A stretch of 64,000 nucleotides of DNA from Ipomoea triloba (lineage: Eukaryota > Streptophyta > Magnoliopsida > Solanales > Convolvulaceae), in NCBI RefSeq assembly GCF_003576645.1, contig NC_044919.1, positions 19,656,753 to 19,720,752 of the forward strand. Reading direction: 5' to 3'. The position numbers and the translations under genes are program-made. Each line of letters starts with the position of its first letter. Position 1 is the first letter of the stretch. Of the stretch, positions 45,570 through 57,047 are shown one piece after another. The notes below the pieces were generated by a model, which did no database searches, had not been told where the DNA came from, and was given only the letters and a program-made list of their open reading frames with translations.

Positions 45570-46270
45570 ACATTTATACGACGGTTTGCTCGTGGAACCG
45601 TCGTATAAAGTATTTTTAAAAAGTAAATATACATGTATATACGACGGTTCTATCTTGGAACCGTCGTATATACATATATTTTTATTTTTAATAAATACTT
45701 ACGACGACGGTTATTACTCAAAATCGCCGTATAAAGTACACTTTAGATGGTGGTCATTATTCAAAACCGCCTTATAAAATATATATGGAATGCATAAATT
45801 TGTTTTATACAATGGTTATTATTTGGAACCGCCTTATAAAGTACATTATAGTCGGCGGTCATTATTCAAAACCGCCTTATAAAGTATATATGTATTTGTT
45901 TTATATGACGGTTATTATTTGGAACCGCCTTATAAAGTACATTGTAGACGACGGTTATTATTCAGAGCCGCCTTATAAAGTATATATGTAATGTGTAAAT
46001 TTATTAACGACGACGGTTATTATTCAAAACCGCAATATAAAGTGCACTTTAGAGAGCAGTCATTATTCAGAACCGCCTTATAAATTATATATATAATGCG
46101 TTAATTTGTTATATACGGCGTGTATGTTTATGATTATACGACGGTTTTTAACCGCCGTATATAGGCATCATACACGGCGGGTTTTAAAACCGCCGTAGAA
46201 TGTGATTATTTACCAAGGCGGCCACCTACACGGCGCTTCAAAAACCGCCGTGTATGTATAAAAATAACCG
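45570..46270. repeat. CACTA right subterminal palindrome array
   Basis: More than a dozen short inverted units such as TACGACGGTT..GGAACCGTCGTATA and ACGGCGGGTTTTAAAACCGC. The core words CGACGGTT and CGGCGGTT are shared with the left array. Confidence 0.88.
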
Positions 46271-46300
46271 TCGTAGTAGTTATGTTTTATAGTAGTGAAA

Positions 46301-46582
46301 GACGGCAGCGGGTTGTAATGGACCGTTTTTAGCTCATAGTTTCTGGCTGCATCAGTAAGCATTATACAAGAAGGTGAACCTCCTACTTGGGGCCTACCAA
46401 AGTCTTTCATTAGCCTGGGTTAGGTTGAGGGTTTGGTTGAGGAAGTGCATCCATGGTTGTGGTTGTTTCTTGTGGTTTAGGATTAGGATTTTCAAAAGGT
46501 AAAGACTTTTTCTTTTTATTTTTACTATCAATGTTTTCGTCCAAAGGCAAAAGTGTAGGTTTTAAATAACGACGACCTTGCA
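46301..46582 (-). pseudogene. E3 gag N-terminus
   Basis: Minus strand from MQGRRYLKPTLLPL at 46582 through PNPKPQETTTTMDALPQP, a frameshift near 46410, then MKDFGRPQVGGSPSCIML and YNPLPSF, where the CACTA element cuts in. The remainder continues at 42372 (HGSASEDALTFIRDF). The start is chosen as the first ATG of the gag frame after the primer site; an earlier in-frame ATG at 46673 is possible. Confidence 0.65.
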
Positions 46583-46748
46583 TAAAATAAAAACACAAAT
46601 AAACTAACAAACAAACAAATAAAATAAAATAACAAGCAGAATGATCAAAAGCAAATTGGAAACAAAGAAACAAGTATTAAGTAACTATTTTTTTTTTAAA
46701 GCAAAATTAAGCAAAGGGAAAAAAAAACAAACTGCACAATAAACAATT

Positions 46749-46765
46749 CCCCGGCAACGGCGCCA
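46749..46765 (-). other. E3 primer-binding site (Asp-tRNA)
   Basis: Minus-strand TGGCGCCGTTGCCGGGG, five bases after the LTR end, is the complement of the 3' end of plant aspartate tRNA, the primer used by Athila-type elements. Confidence 0.9.
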
Positions 46766-46770
46766 AAAAT

Positions 46771-48340
46771 TGATGGACAAATTTAATAAGTCCTCGCAAG
46801 TGCATGAATCAGTTGTAGTGATAGTGTGCAATAACAAGAGTCGATCCCACAGGGAATAAATACGATGCAATTTATAAACTTCGAAAATAATTAACTTAGT
46901 AAAGACAAAACTGATAAAATAACTTGGAGCAATAAAATAATTGAAAACCCGAACAAACTAGATAGCATGCAACTTAGTAACTAACACGAAAAACAAAGCT
47001 CTAGGAACATGAATCAATTACCATTACTAATTCTGCAGATTAGTTTAACTTGCCAATCAACTTAAGAGTTCGTTCTAACTATTATCTGACTAATCCGTAT
47101 GGCGTCCAGATCCAGTCACGTATTCTAATGGTTCATACGGTTAAGACGTTTATTTAAACCGTTAGAACCCATTAAGTCAAGAAGAACTTACGGAATACCC
47201 GATTTATGAACCAAACAAACAATTTAATAAGACAACTAAATTATTTATGTTTTTATCTTATAGAGCATTAAATTACTAAGTATGGTATGTACTTAATAAT
47301 TCTCTCAAACAGACTAATAAAAGCTAAATTGGCCAAATTCAACTTAATTAATTGCAACCCAAATTATAAGATAAAACTTAATTAATTGGCAAAATTAAAC
47401 ATAAATCAATACATAGACGTCATGGCAATATCATCATATTCCTAGAATAATAAAATTTAGCAAAACATTCTTAATCGACAACTAATTACACCAGTGATAA
47501 AGACTTAAAATTTGGTACCAGTATGCAAGTTAATCTTAGCAAAATTCACACAATTCACAAATTGAGAATTTAAGATTTTAACAAAATGAATTGTGAATTG
47601 GAGGAAAAGAAAGCAACACCAGGAGAGTTCGGAAGCTGCGAATATCTTTGCTGCTGAACAAGGAAATCTTCACTGCTGAAAATTTGACCGCCGAACAAGG
47701 ATTGTTGCTGCCGAACACGGAATTGAAGCCAGAATATTAATTTGTTGATGTCAAAACCTGCGAATGAATTAATTTCGCTGGCCGAAAATCTTCTCTTTTT
47801 TTTTGGTTCAAGGCTTGATGTCCCACTGAAGTGAGATTGCAGTCCTTTTATATTGCTCACGCCAACTATACCTCCGTAAATTTGGTAGCTGTAGAAGACC
47901 TTGGACCAAGGGCAGCCATAGAAAAATTTTGTCTTCCGTTCAAAACTGTTGCTGCTCATTCGGATCGCCCACAAGACCGAGTTTATTGAAGAACGTTGTC
48001 CGGAAGTTTGGTTCGCGATCCAATTCTTTCGCTCATCACCGCAGGTCTTTTAGTTCATCGCAGACGTTGTTTAGCCAGAAGAGAATAACATTATTAATTT
48101 AATGGGCTGGACTCAAATAAATGTAAATAGCTGACACAAAATAACAAAGACAACCTCATTGAATGGGCTTGACTAATGGACTAGAGAATACAATTTATCA
48201 ATTAAAACTAAACTAATAATAATAAAAAGCCCAAACAATATTAATTATTAAAATAAAAGAAATTAAATGCATAATTAATTAAAATTACTAATGAATTATA
48301 AAAAGAATATATATAAATTAACAATAAAAAGTGTTTATCA
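46771..48340 (-). repeat. E3 5' LTR
   Basis: 1570 bp, TGATAAACAC to ATTTGTCCATCA on the minus strand, nearly identical to the 3' LTR outside solo LTR B. Open frames inside it are not conserved as proteins. Confidence 0.92.
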
Positions 48341-48345
48341 CCCAC

Positions 48346-49185
48346 TTCGAGAAATCCTTGACTGAGGTCCAAACAAAATACAAGGCGGAGAACATGCAAG
48401 CACAAATAAAAAATTTTCAATTTTTGGGTCAAATTGTGCAAATTGGTGCAAGTGTAACTTCCAAAGCATATTTAAAACATTCATATTTGGTACAAGGTTA
48501 GGAGCCTCCTAGATAGTATTGGCAATAACACGCCCTCTAGTTCATATACCTTATCATTCAGTCAATCAACTATTTCAAGAAGCATACATCCTTTCCACAC
48601 TTAAAAGTAAACATCATCCTCGATGTTTCCATAAGGAACGGAGGAAAAAGGATATAGAGTTCAAAGGGTTCTACAAACGCCCCTTTTCCACACTTAAAAG
48701 TGTGAACTAGGCTAAAACAATTCTAATATTAATAAAATCACATCCGACATAACAAGGTCATGCAGCTCTTCATATGTGCATCACAGAAATATATATAGCA
48801 ATCAAGATCAAATAGGGCGTTTAAAAGGGATAAAAGAAATACTCACAAGCTGCATCCCTATTAAACTTTGTGCAATCCGTACTTGCCCTTCAAAACTTGG
48901 TTAGAATAAAGGTAGAGAAATGAATGAACAATTTAAAGTCTACCTTTCAAGATTGATTCTCTGGATGAGGGTTGAGTGGTCTCTTCTTCTCCTTATGTGT
49001 GGGTTGCCTCCCACGAGTGCCATGTTTAACGTCTTTGGCTAGACGAAACGTGCAAAATAAAACATAAATAGGAACATAACCAAAAATATAAACAAAAACA
49101 AAAGGATTGTCCACAATCATAGTTTTGTATCATCAAACAAAATTCATCATCTTTTTTTTTTTTCATTCATGTGCTCTCCCTCTCT
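48346..49185 (-). other. E4 internal non-coding stretch
   Basis: Between E3 and the E4 ORF. It includes CCACACTTAAAAGT words at about 48596 and 48687, on the minus strand purine-rich like extra PPTs. No gene seen. Confidence 0.55.
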
Positions 49186-50504
49186 TCACATTTTCTTGAT
49201 TGCCTTGACTTCTCTTGCAATCTCTTCCAGCTTTTGCATTTGCTCCAAGTGCAGTTGATACTGGAAGTTCTGGAGGGATCTCCAATCTGTAACTGGGGTG
49301 AACAAACTCGGTATGTTGAAACTAGCATGGTGGGAAGTCTGCTCCTCAGCTTGTGGTGGAGGCACAGATGGTGCAGGCTCGCGGGGTGGTGGAGAATACA
49401 TTGATGAGTCCACAGGTGAATACATCTCAGGAGAAGATGGGGAAAGAAATGACATCGGCGAGGGTGTGAATCCCGGAGATGTCATTGGCGTGTCAGAATG
49501 ATATCCTGCCATCTCATTGTCTTCCCTTGTTCGCGTCAGATATCTCAGATTAAGCTTTGCGACGTCCTCGGGAGATAATGGAACAATGTGTGCTCCTTGC
49601 AACCTATGTTCGAACCAATGTATCTTCATCTGGTGTCCCAAAGAAACACACAGTCTCGTCACCAACGGACTTATGAAAATTGCCCTAGTTGACTCTTGCT
49701 GTTGCGCAACGAGCAAATTTTTGCATACTAAGCTCATGTTCACCGAGTTGCTTGTGTCCATGCTCCATAACATGAATAACTCTGTCTTGGAGACTCGGTC
49801 ATAAGTCTCCGGCCGTCTTTCCCAAGAATGTGCGATCACCTTCCAGAAAACTCTTAAGTCCTCTCTCACAATGTGAGAGACTCTCACTCTTGACCCGACC
49901 CAATCAATGCCCGACCGTGCAATCATCGACCAATATTTCCTCGGGTGTCTCTGTCTCCGAAATCGTGTTTCAGCCTTCGATACCAGTGCTTCGACTGGTC
50001 ATCTTCCTCACAAAATCCTAAGAGAACTCCCAAGTAATTGGTAGAAATGTGATAGTCCTGGTTAAAAAGCCGAAACTTGATCGTTGGGCTATAGAGATCT
50101 CCGGTCACTCCCTCAATATGTAAACTCGCAATGAATTCGTGGACCAAAGGTATGAAGGTATCTTGCCTCCAGCTTAACAGATGATTCCAATAAGGCTCAT
50201 GGATAAACCTTTCTAGTCTATACTTGCACTCAAATTCTTCCAGAACGGTTAAATCAATGTACTTCCACTGCACTATCGAGAAGTTAAGCAACTGCCTATA
50301 TCGGCCCAACATAGTCGGTGTCATCAACAGAATTTGGTTCCCTGTAGGCACTTCAATGTAGTTAGTCCTTGCGTTCCTTGTGTTGTTTTCTTCCTCTGGT
50401 GCTTTTCCTTTTTGGAGCCTCCGAACTATTTGTTGTGCAAGTTCAGTTGGGGAAGACATTTTTCCTATGGTATAGACAAGCAAAACACCATACAAGGAAA
50501 ACAT
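49186..50504 (-). pseudogene. E4 Athila ORF-1-like protein, one frameshift
   Basis: Minus-strand frame 50504-49923 gives an N-terminal basic segment (MSSPTELAQQIVRRLQKGKA from about 50459) and the block VLEEFECKYRLERFIHEPYW, WRQDTFIPLVHEFIASLHIE, KFRLFNQDYHISTNYLGVLL. A single-base shift near 49955 moves to frame 49926-49186: IARSGIDWVGSRVRVSHIVR, TELFMLWSMDTSNSVNMSLV, TRAIFISPLVTRLCVSLG, then a Pro/Ser-rich tail and a coiled-coil-like end (LHLEQMQKLEEIAREVKAIK). Order and length (about 440 aa) fit the Arabidopsis Athila ORF-1 family, whose role is unknown. Otherwise well preserved, with no other stop. Confidence 0.65.
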
Positions 50505-51055
50505 TATCCACTTTCAATATAAGCTAAGTGTGAATCAATATTGCACTTTTTAGAGAAAAGATCATAAAAACTCATTGCATGTAACGTCATCTTGGCATTT
50601 TATCAACAATTCTATCATACACATACAATGATTAGTTCATTCTACTTCATACTCAACTCATATTCAAAAGGTCAACAAATGATCAACTTCATCTTCTTCC
50701 TCAAGACTAGCATAGTATTTTAATATTTAAATAATAATGCATGTATTTCATTTATAGATATACATATGAGTATAAGATGGGGTGTATGTGTATTCTATAC
50801 GGTAGAAACTTGTCTGCTCAATAAATTATTAGTAGATATGTGCATATGAGTATATTTACGAAAATATATATATACTTATTTATATGCCTTATTTATGTTA
50901 TTGTTATGTATCGGGAGGTATTACATAATAATGAATACTCTATACTCATGTGATGATTTTATGTATGTTTGGATATATAAGTTTTGGTGAGTAAAGAGAT
51001 TTCTTTTCCTAGAATATATTGGTGAAATTTTTGGATTAGTGGAAAAGAAATGAAA
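50505..51055. other. E4 AT-rich spacer between ORFs
   Basis: Very AT-rich, with TATA/CATA repeats near 50750-50900. No gene seen. Confidence 0.6.
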
Positions 51056-51200
51056 TTAATGTTGTCTTTTGAGTATTGGAAAAATTTCGATAAATTGTGA
51101 AATGTGTACTCTATTCTTGAATGAATGAGTTTTGAGCCTAAGGGCTAAAATGTTGTGATAGTTGAAAAATATATCTTTATAAAATAATAATATAAAAACC

Positions 51201-52472
51201 TTATGGAAGATATGGTATGCTCCCTTTACGGGATATGGAATGCTCCTGGTTAAGGGATATGGAATGCTCCCGGTTAAGGGATATGGAATGCTCCCGGTTA
51301 AGGGATAAATCGCCATCCTCACAAGAAGCACAATTATCATCATCAAATGAATCAACACTCCCACACTCATTAATAGAAATATCATCAACAGAGATTATGG
51401 AATCATTCTCCCGAAAGTAAAAACAAGTATTATCACAAACATAAAGATCATTATTGCAATTCAAAGGGGAGTCAACAACACAAGTGTCAAGAGTGTTCTC
51501 ATTGAAAGATTGAACACAAGAATTTTCAAGAAAATTAACCCAAGAAAGATCAAGAATGTTACCACATGTCGGGTCTTCATCTTCCCACACTACTTTAATG
51601 TCCTCATCATCACTTTCCATATCCACCTTTTTTTTATTTTCCAATTCGAAAATTGGAACTTCTTCAAGCACCGGGGCATCACACTCCACTATCTCTTCAA
51701 CACTCACCTCTTCACAATCATTTTCTTTTACAACCACATCTACAACCCTTGGATTGGCTTCCAAAATTGGGAGATCATCTACAAGTGGGTAATTAACCCG
51801 TGGTGAAATTCTCTTCATAAAATCCTCCATCATTGATAGCATCTTTGTTTCAATATCGTCCAATGGAAGACCTTTCTCCTAGAGGGTGACAAGACATTCC
51901 TTCAATTCACTCTTAATTTCGGCCCTTAAATTGGTTGTGTCCTCCTTGGCCATCTTTGTGAATACTTCTATCTTTTCCTTTAGAATCTCAATTTCCTCCT
52001 TGGTCGGAGGGAGGTAATCACAAGGATTAGTAGGGGTAAAATATGGAATTGAGGGTGGCATTGTTTCCTTCATTAAATTGTGATAGAGGTGGGTAGTGGG
52101 TGTTTAGGTAGGAGGTGGAGAATAAGGCTCGTGAGTATAGCTTGGGTCGATCTTTTTCATCATTTGGATAAGCTTACTATCAACACTTTCAAATAAAGCT
52201 TTAAAGCTCAACGGGTCCTCTTGAAGAATGGGGGATTGTGGAGGGAGTTTTTCTTGACAATGTGGGGGTGGGTGTGAATATGGTGGTGGGTAATGGCTAT
52301 GCATATAAGAGGTGGAATATAGGTATAGAGGTGGTGAGTAGTGGTGTGGTAGTGAAGGGTAAGCATAAGTAGAATAGGGGTAATAGGGATATGGTTGGGG
52401 TGGAGTATATTTCCATGGATCACCCTCATGGTGTGGGTAACCATAGGGATACATATAAGCACTCATTGGCAA
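51201..52472 (-). pseudogene. E4 Pro/Tyr-rich to acidic ORF, unknown function
   Basis: Minus-strand frame of about 424 codons with stops at about 52106 (TAA) and 51881 (TAG). N-terminus MPMSAYMYPYGYPHHEG is followed by a long Tyr/Pro/His-rich segment, then SFKALFESVDSKLIQMMKKI, a lysine/glutamate coiled-coil-like part (PTKEEIEILKEKIEVFTKMA), and a strongly acidic half (VVKENDCEEVSVEEIVECDA). It ends in LNREHSIS repeats. Its position after the primer site is that of gag, but no capsid or zinc-knuckle motif is seen. Domain unknown. Confidence 0.5.
51216..51310 (-). repeat. 24-bp in-frame tandem repeat
   Basis: About four copies of GGGATATGGAATGCTCCCGG plus TTAA (plus strand), encoding LNREHSIS on the minus strand; copies differ by one or two bases. 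Confidence 0.9.
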
Positions 52473-52699
52473 GCTTCAAAATGATTTTCACCAAGAATTC
52501 CCTGCACAAATCTTAGCCAACAACAAATATTTGCAACTAAAAGTAGTTACAAGTGAGCACAAGATATGCAAGACAAATAAGCTCACTTCTCCAATCAATC
52601 AACAAAAATAAAAAAACAAAACAAGCAAAAGAAAGCAATTCAAAAACTCTTACAAGCAACTTCCTAAATGTCAAACACAATTCAAAAACCGTTTTCCAT

Positions 52700-52716
52700 C
52701 CCTGGCAACGACACCA
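52700..52716 (-). other. E4 primer-binding site, mutated Asp-tRNA type
   Basis: Minus-strand TGGTGTCGTTGCCAGGG differs from the E3 site TGGCGCCGTTGCCGGGG at three positions, all transitions (two C to T, one G to A). It lies four bases from the LTR end. Confidence 0.75.
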
Positions 52717-52719
52717 TTT

Positions 52720-53667
52720 TGAAAGAGCAATTTTAGTGGTGGTGGAATGTAAGTGGTAAAACGAAGAAGAAGTTCCCCGAGTGTCGTGTTCTCAAGGATG
52801 ACAAATTGGAATCAAATTAGATGTTGGCATTTAGGAGGTTAAGAGACAAAAGTTACTAGAACTACTAAAAGGCACTTGAATCTTAGGCAAAGAGATCGCG
52901 ATGGTAAATCTAAGGAAAACAATTAAAAAGGAGCGAGAGGTTGAATGCCTTAACTATCCCTTGCGATTGATCAAACTACGGGGCTTCTAGACAATGTGAC
53001 TCGGGTTAAATCAAGGGAGTCCACGGTACCCCAAAACCCCTAGTGTCTTGATTGAAGCAATGAAAGTGAAGATGTAATAGGTTTCTTGCAATTGAATTGG
53101 TATCTCTACTCTACTCTTACTTTTATTAATTTCATTGCTATTTCCATTTGATTTTCTTATTTCTATTTCTTTCTTGATTCACAAAATCAATATCTACCCT
53201 TAACTAAGAAATCTAACACTAGGGGTTTTGGGGAATTTCCCCCAAGGGGGAGAAGAAATTCAAATCAGATCTAAACTAAATTGGGAGATCCCCTCAAAAC
53301 TGCTAGGGATTGGATTAAATAGTTCTCCATAAACCAAATCCCAATTTTGCCCTTAATGACCCCGTCCACGCCAGCTCCACGCGTGGAGGCCTGGCGTGGA
53401 ACTTTACTGGAATTGTTCCATGCCAGCTCCATGCATGGGAGAGGCGTGGACCTTCTTATGCCTGCATTTTTCCTTCGTTTGTTCTTTCCTTTGGCCCCGG
53501 GTCCTATTTTGTCCTGTGAGAATGACTTCGAAACACAACATAAAGCGGAGTTTTCAAGTTTGATCACATCAAAGCCTATTATGCATGAATGATTACAAAT
53601 GGGTGTAAAACAGTATATTTAAAGTCCTTAAACCGACCCTAAACTCGACTATTCTTGGCGCTTATCA
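52720..53667 (-). repeat. E4 5' LTR
   Basis: 948 bp. Minus strand TGATAAGCGCCAAGAATAG to CTCTTTCA. It contains the near-perfect palindrome at 53365-53400 and a weaker companion at 53417-53450, separated by TTTACTGGAATTGTTCC; the same pair occurs in the 3' LTR. Confidence 0.75.
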
Positions 53668-54720
53668 GAATTATTCTTGGGCTTTCTTGTTTCTTCTACC
53701 AATGATGCTTTAAGGAGTAGTGATGGGCCTTGTGATGACACTATGGACCCTTATTGGATTCCATATGTGTTGGTTCCTATTATTCTCCCTTTATTGAGAT
53801 TTATCACGCTCATGGAACTTCTTCTTGGGATGCTGGACACGAGTTGCTCCAATTAACTTAATCAACAAGTGAAACAACTAAGTCTAACAGCACACCACAA
53901 AATGTAACAACATGAGAATTATTAAATTTAGCCATTTTTTCTAAAATTGACAAGCGTGAAATCTTTCCTCCTAGAGCTTAATGTTAAACCAAACAGAAAA
54001 TCCATGGAAATGTCAAGTAATGATTTAGATGTAGTGTGGTGGTATGTTGTACAATTATGAACATAAAATTCTACATCTTTTTTCTTCTTTGGCCAATGAA
54101 ATATATCAAATCAAAACATCATCACTCTTTGAAATACAAAATTGTCCCTTATGTGAATCAATAATTAAACTAGTGCTCAAAACAAAGCAAAAAGTGGCAA
54201 TCCCATTGACTTTGAGCCAAAGCCCCTTGTACAAGTAGTATTTGCCATAAAAAGTTTTCAAATGTGCCTTATAACTTCTCAGTGATTCCTTATCTCTATC
54301 AAACAAAGCTTTATTAAAATCAAAGTTAAGGAATCTCTAATGTATGGAAGCAAACAAATTTCTAACACATCTAGCAAGTAGGTCATTAATAGAAACATGG
54401 CAAAAAAATCTATAGAGAATTTTAATGCATGATTTTGAAATAAAAGTGAGTAGATAGTGACTCCCCTTCTTTTCTCTTGATGACTATCCTTTTTAGTTAC
54501 CAAAATAGGTTGGACTTTGACACCTTGGGCTAGTCCTTTCAAATGTATCACTGATTGTGGTCCCTTCGTTTGGCTACAAATTGAGTTAGAGGATTGGAGT
54601 GGCGACTGCAATTCCAAACATGGAAGTTGCACTTTGCTCTCTTTGATTTCTTCTTTCTTCGAGGTTGGTTTGAGAGCTTGCTTCAACCTTAGTTGAATTT
54701 CGTCTACTTATTTTGGAAGA
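53668..54720 (-). pseudogene. Chromovirus-like Ty3/gypsy pol remnant with RT deleted
   Basis: Minus strand 54700-54300 reads LKQALKPTSKKEEIKESKVQ...VLLFQNHALKFSIDF, resembling the spacer ahead of RT in chromoviruses. Around 54300 it jumps to a segment resembling the linker before integrase (HLKTFYGKYYLYKG). From 54100 it gives FHWPKKKKDVEFYVHNCTTY and LLDISMDFLFGL, the integrase zinc finger and core entry. The RT and RNase H between these are missing. Many frameshifts and stops. It abuts the E4 5' LTR end at 53667. Confidence 0.6.
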
Positions 54721-56659
54721 AGTGGCTTAAGAACATATATACATCTATTGTAGGTGATATTGCATATGTAGTTGATTGCATTATAGTAAAAATGTCTATC
54801 ATGTTGCCATTATAGTAAGATATGTGAGTAGTCGTGTTAGTAAAACCAAAAAGTTGGCTTGGCTCCTCACTATTCTCAACTCATGCGTCTGGGGTTACAC
54901 TACACACTCTTACAAACACACGCTCTGCTCGTGTATCACTCGGGGTGACAGATACTCTCACAAGCCTTTTTCCAAAAAGGAAAATTGTAGTTCGAAACTC
55001 AGGTTGATATGGATTCAACCTCAAAGTTCAAGAAAAAGAACCTTGGAAGACTTCACAAACCTTTGAGAGTAAGGGTGTATCGCGAGGTAGGTAATAAAAT
55101 TGAGAGCAAAAAGCAAAGAAAAAGGACAATACAAACAAAGAAATTGAGCAAGATTTGAAAGAAAAAGGAAAGCAAAGAAAGAAGTGTGGCAGAAAGATAT
55201 GCAAGACCAATCTGAGAAGGTAGACAGAAATAGAATTTAGAAGGGGTTTAATGTACCACAACCAAATAGGAATATATCAAGAACTCCTTCCAACCTTAAA
55301 ATTTTCCCCTTCCTTTTCCCTCCAAGATTCTCCTACCAACCAGATTCTTTCCCCAACCTTATTCTTTCTCTTTTGTTTTTTTTTTTCAACTTTCTTGATT
55401 TTGTTTCTGATTTTTTTTATAATTAACCTCCAAATAAGTACTGCACATATTACAAAACATTTTCTGACCAAGAGGATCCACACAAGCCCTTCAAAACAGA
55501 AATCAAGAATTTCAAGAATCACCTAGAAAAACACAAATGCTACCCTAACTTTGAAGATAAATATCTCAATGACCATAACGAATTAGAAAGTGCATAGTTT
55601 ATCAATAGAACGCCCAAGAAGAGATCTACAACATATAAACATTTCTCATAAAACTAATCGACAGATCTCCAAATATAGGTCAATTTCTGAAACTGGTCAC
55701 AGAATGCAAAAGTCTAGATAAGGTATGCTTTCGACATGATTGTGTGCAAATGCTATTAGGATATAGGTAAGGGTGAGATGAGGTTGTTTTCTTGACAGAA
55801 TGTATGGTAATATGGTGATTCCTGTGGGGTTTTGTTGATATTGGGTGGAAAAATTGGAAAACTATTTTGGGATAGTTTTCAAGAAACTCAATAACAAATA
55901 TCAAGATTGAAGAACACAATCAAGACTGAAAGAAATTTTTTTGGGGGTTTTTTGATGTATATAATACATGAAAAGTAAGATAGGAATGATGTCTGTTTTT
56001 TACTTATATATAAAACCTAGGGAACCTTGTGAACCAAATTTGTAACGATTATAAGATAAACTTAGGCTCTAAATACTAAATTGATATAAATCTAGTCCAA
56101 GGTTCAAATCTAAGGTTGAAGAAAGGAAGATTGATTTGAGTCCACGAATCAATTTGCTAGTCGAATCCATGACTAGCCATAAGGTTTCTTACACAAGTGT
56201 AAAGAAAAGCTTAAGAATTTTATTCACTGAAAGCATCCTAAAACTATGATGGATGTGCCCTATTTATAGGTGTAGGGAACAACATTGTAACCCTAAATAC
56301 AATGGGAAAAAGAGTCCTAAACCTAATCTAGAAATCAAGTAAATATAGTCATATTTTGAAAGGGATTTAAGGAATCATTTCTAAATACAAACTAGTGTTT
56401 TCTCTTTCATGCCAAACAATTTAAAATAATGATGAGAAATAATAATATGGCTGGTTTGGGCTTAATTTAATTCCCAAAATCAGTTCTTAAACTTATAAAC
56501 AAACCTTGAGTTTTTATTCATCTTTTGGAATTGGGCTTGACTTGGATTTTCACCATCTTTGAACATAACCAATGAAGAATTGCCTTAATTGTTTGGACTT
56601 GGACCTTGTGATTGGCCCAATTGATACACTTAATGGACATTCGTTATGTTGGGCCGCAT
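54721..56659 (-). other. Unassigned sequence, possibly a decayed LTR
   Basis: AT-rich, no protein homology seen. The minus strand has a TATA-like CCTATAAATAGGGC at 56257-56270, and TGATGCGGCCCAACATAACG starts at 56659, which could be an LTR beginning for the chromovirus remnant. Polypyrimidine runs near 55300-55440 give fortuitous open frames on both strands. Confidence 0.3.
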
Positions 56660-56987
56660 CAGATGGGGACGATGACCATGTGACCAATTTAATTGGTATT
56701 CAATTGGAGGAAAGATTTGATTAAAATGCCCTATTTTTGTGATCACTTGTAGCCTAAAATATCAATAAGAGGCTAGATTGCAATTTGACATTGAATTTCA
56801 AGTTACCAAGTTGCTGAAATTTTGGCGCACCAATAATTGAAGGCAAGTGCGCGTTAATTACCTCTATTACGCATCTCAAGCCTTATATGGTCAGAAAGAG
56901 GACTCTTTGAACTTTAATACAGTGGTTGAGCCGTGCTTGGTTACGAAATGTAGTCCAGGCTAAACGAGCATGAAGTCAGATAAAGAG

Positions 56988-57047
56988 TCCTAGCAATTTA
57001 GGGCTCCTCTATTTTAGTCCTAGCAATTTAGGGCTCCTCTATTTTAG
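56988..57047. repeat. 30-bp tandem duplication
   Basis: TCCTAGCAATTTAGGGCTCC plus TCTATTTTAG occurs twice in exact tandem. Confidence 0.95.

Larger units (their letters stand above)
42376..46297. mobile_element. CACTA (En/Spm-like) DNA transposon in E3 gag
   Basis: Terminal inverted repeats are CACTACTACAGAAAT on the left and CACTACTATAAAACA (inverted) on the right, flanked by an AAA duplication (42373-42375, 46298-46300). Subterminal palindrome arrays on both sides are a CACTA hallmark. The 2.8-kb interior holds a plastid rpoB piece and a broken Ulp1-type protease end, but no recognisable transposase, so it is probably non-autonomous. Confidence 0.88.
31290..48340 (-). mobile_element. E3: Athila-type Ty3/gypsy retrotransposon
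   Basis: Bounded by TGATGGACAAATTT and GTGTTTATCA with CCCAC on both sides (31285-31289 and 48341-48345). Minus-strand order: 5' LTR, Asp-tRNA primer site, gag, protease, RT, RNase H, integrase, 3' UTR, PPT, 3' LTR. Nested inside are solo LTR B and a CACTA transposon. LTRs without the insertion are 1588 and 1570 bp and very similar. Gene order and the FMDD RT site fit the Athila/Tat branch. Several frameshifts make it inactive. Confidence 0.92.
29158..53667 (-). mobile_element. E4: pol-less Athila-related LTR retrotransposon, split by E3
   Basis: Minus-strand order: 5' LTR (53667-52720), Asp-tRNA-like primer site, a Pro/Tyr-rich ORF, an Athila ORF-1-like ORF, non-coding sequence, E3 (48340-31290 with CCCAC duplicated), the rest of the non-coding region, PPT and 3' LTR (30421-29158). 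No polymerase is visible. The outer flanks (GAAAG below, GAATT above) do not agree and belong to different elements, so one junction may be rearranged. Confidence 0.7.

Noticed and set aside
51056..51388. Separate membrane protein on the minus strand
   Set aside because: It overlaps the acidic E4 ORF in another frame and its repeats are the alternative reading of the 24-bp tandem array.
55251..55526. Membrane-protein gene (hydrophobic Phe/Leu-rich frame)
   Set aside because: It is a T/C-rich low-complexity stretch open on both strands, with no start context or homology.
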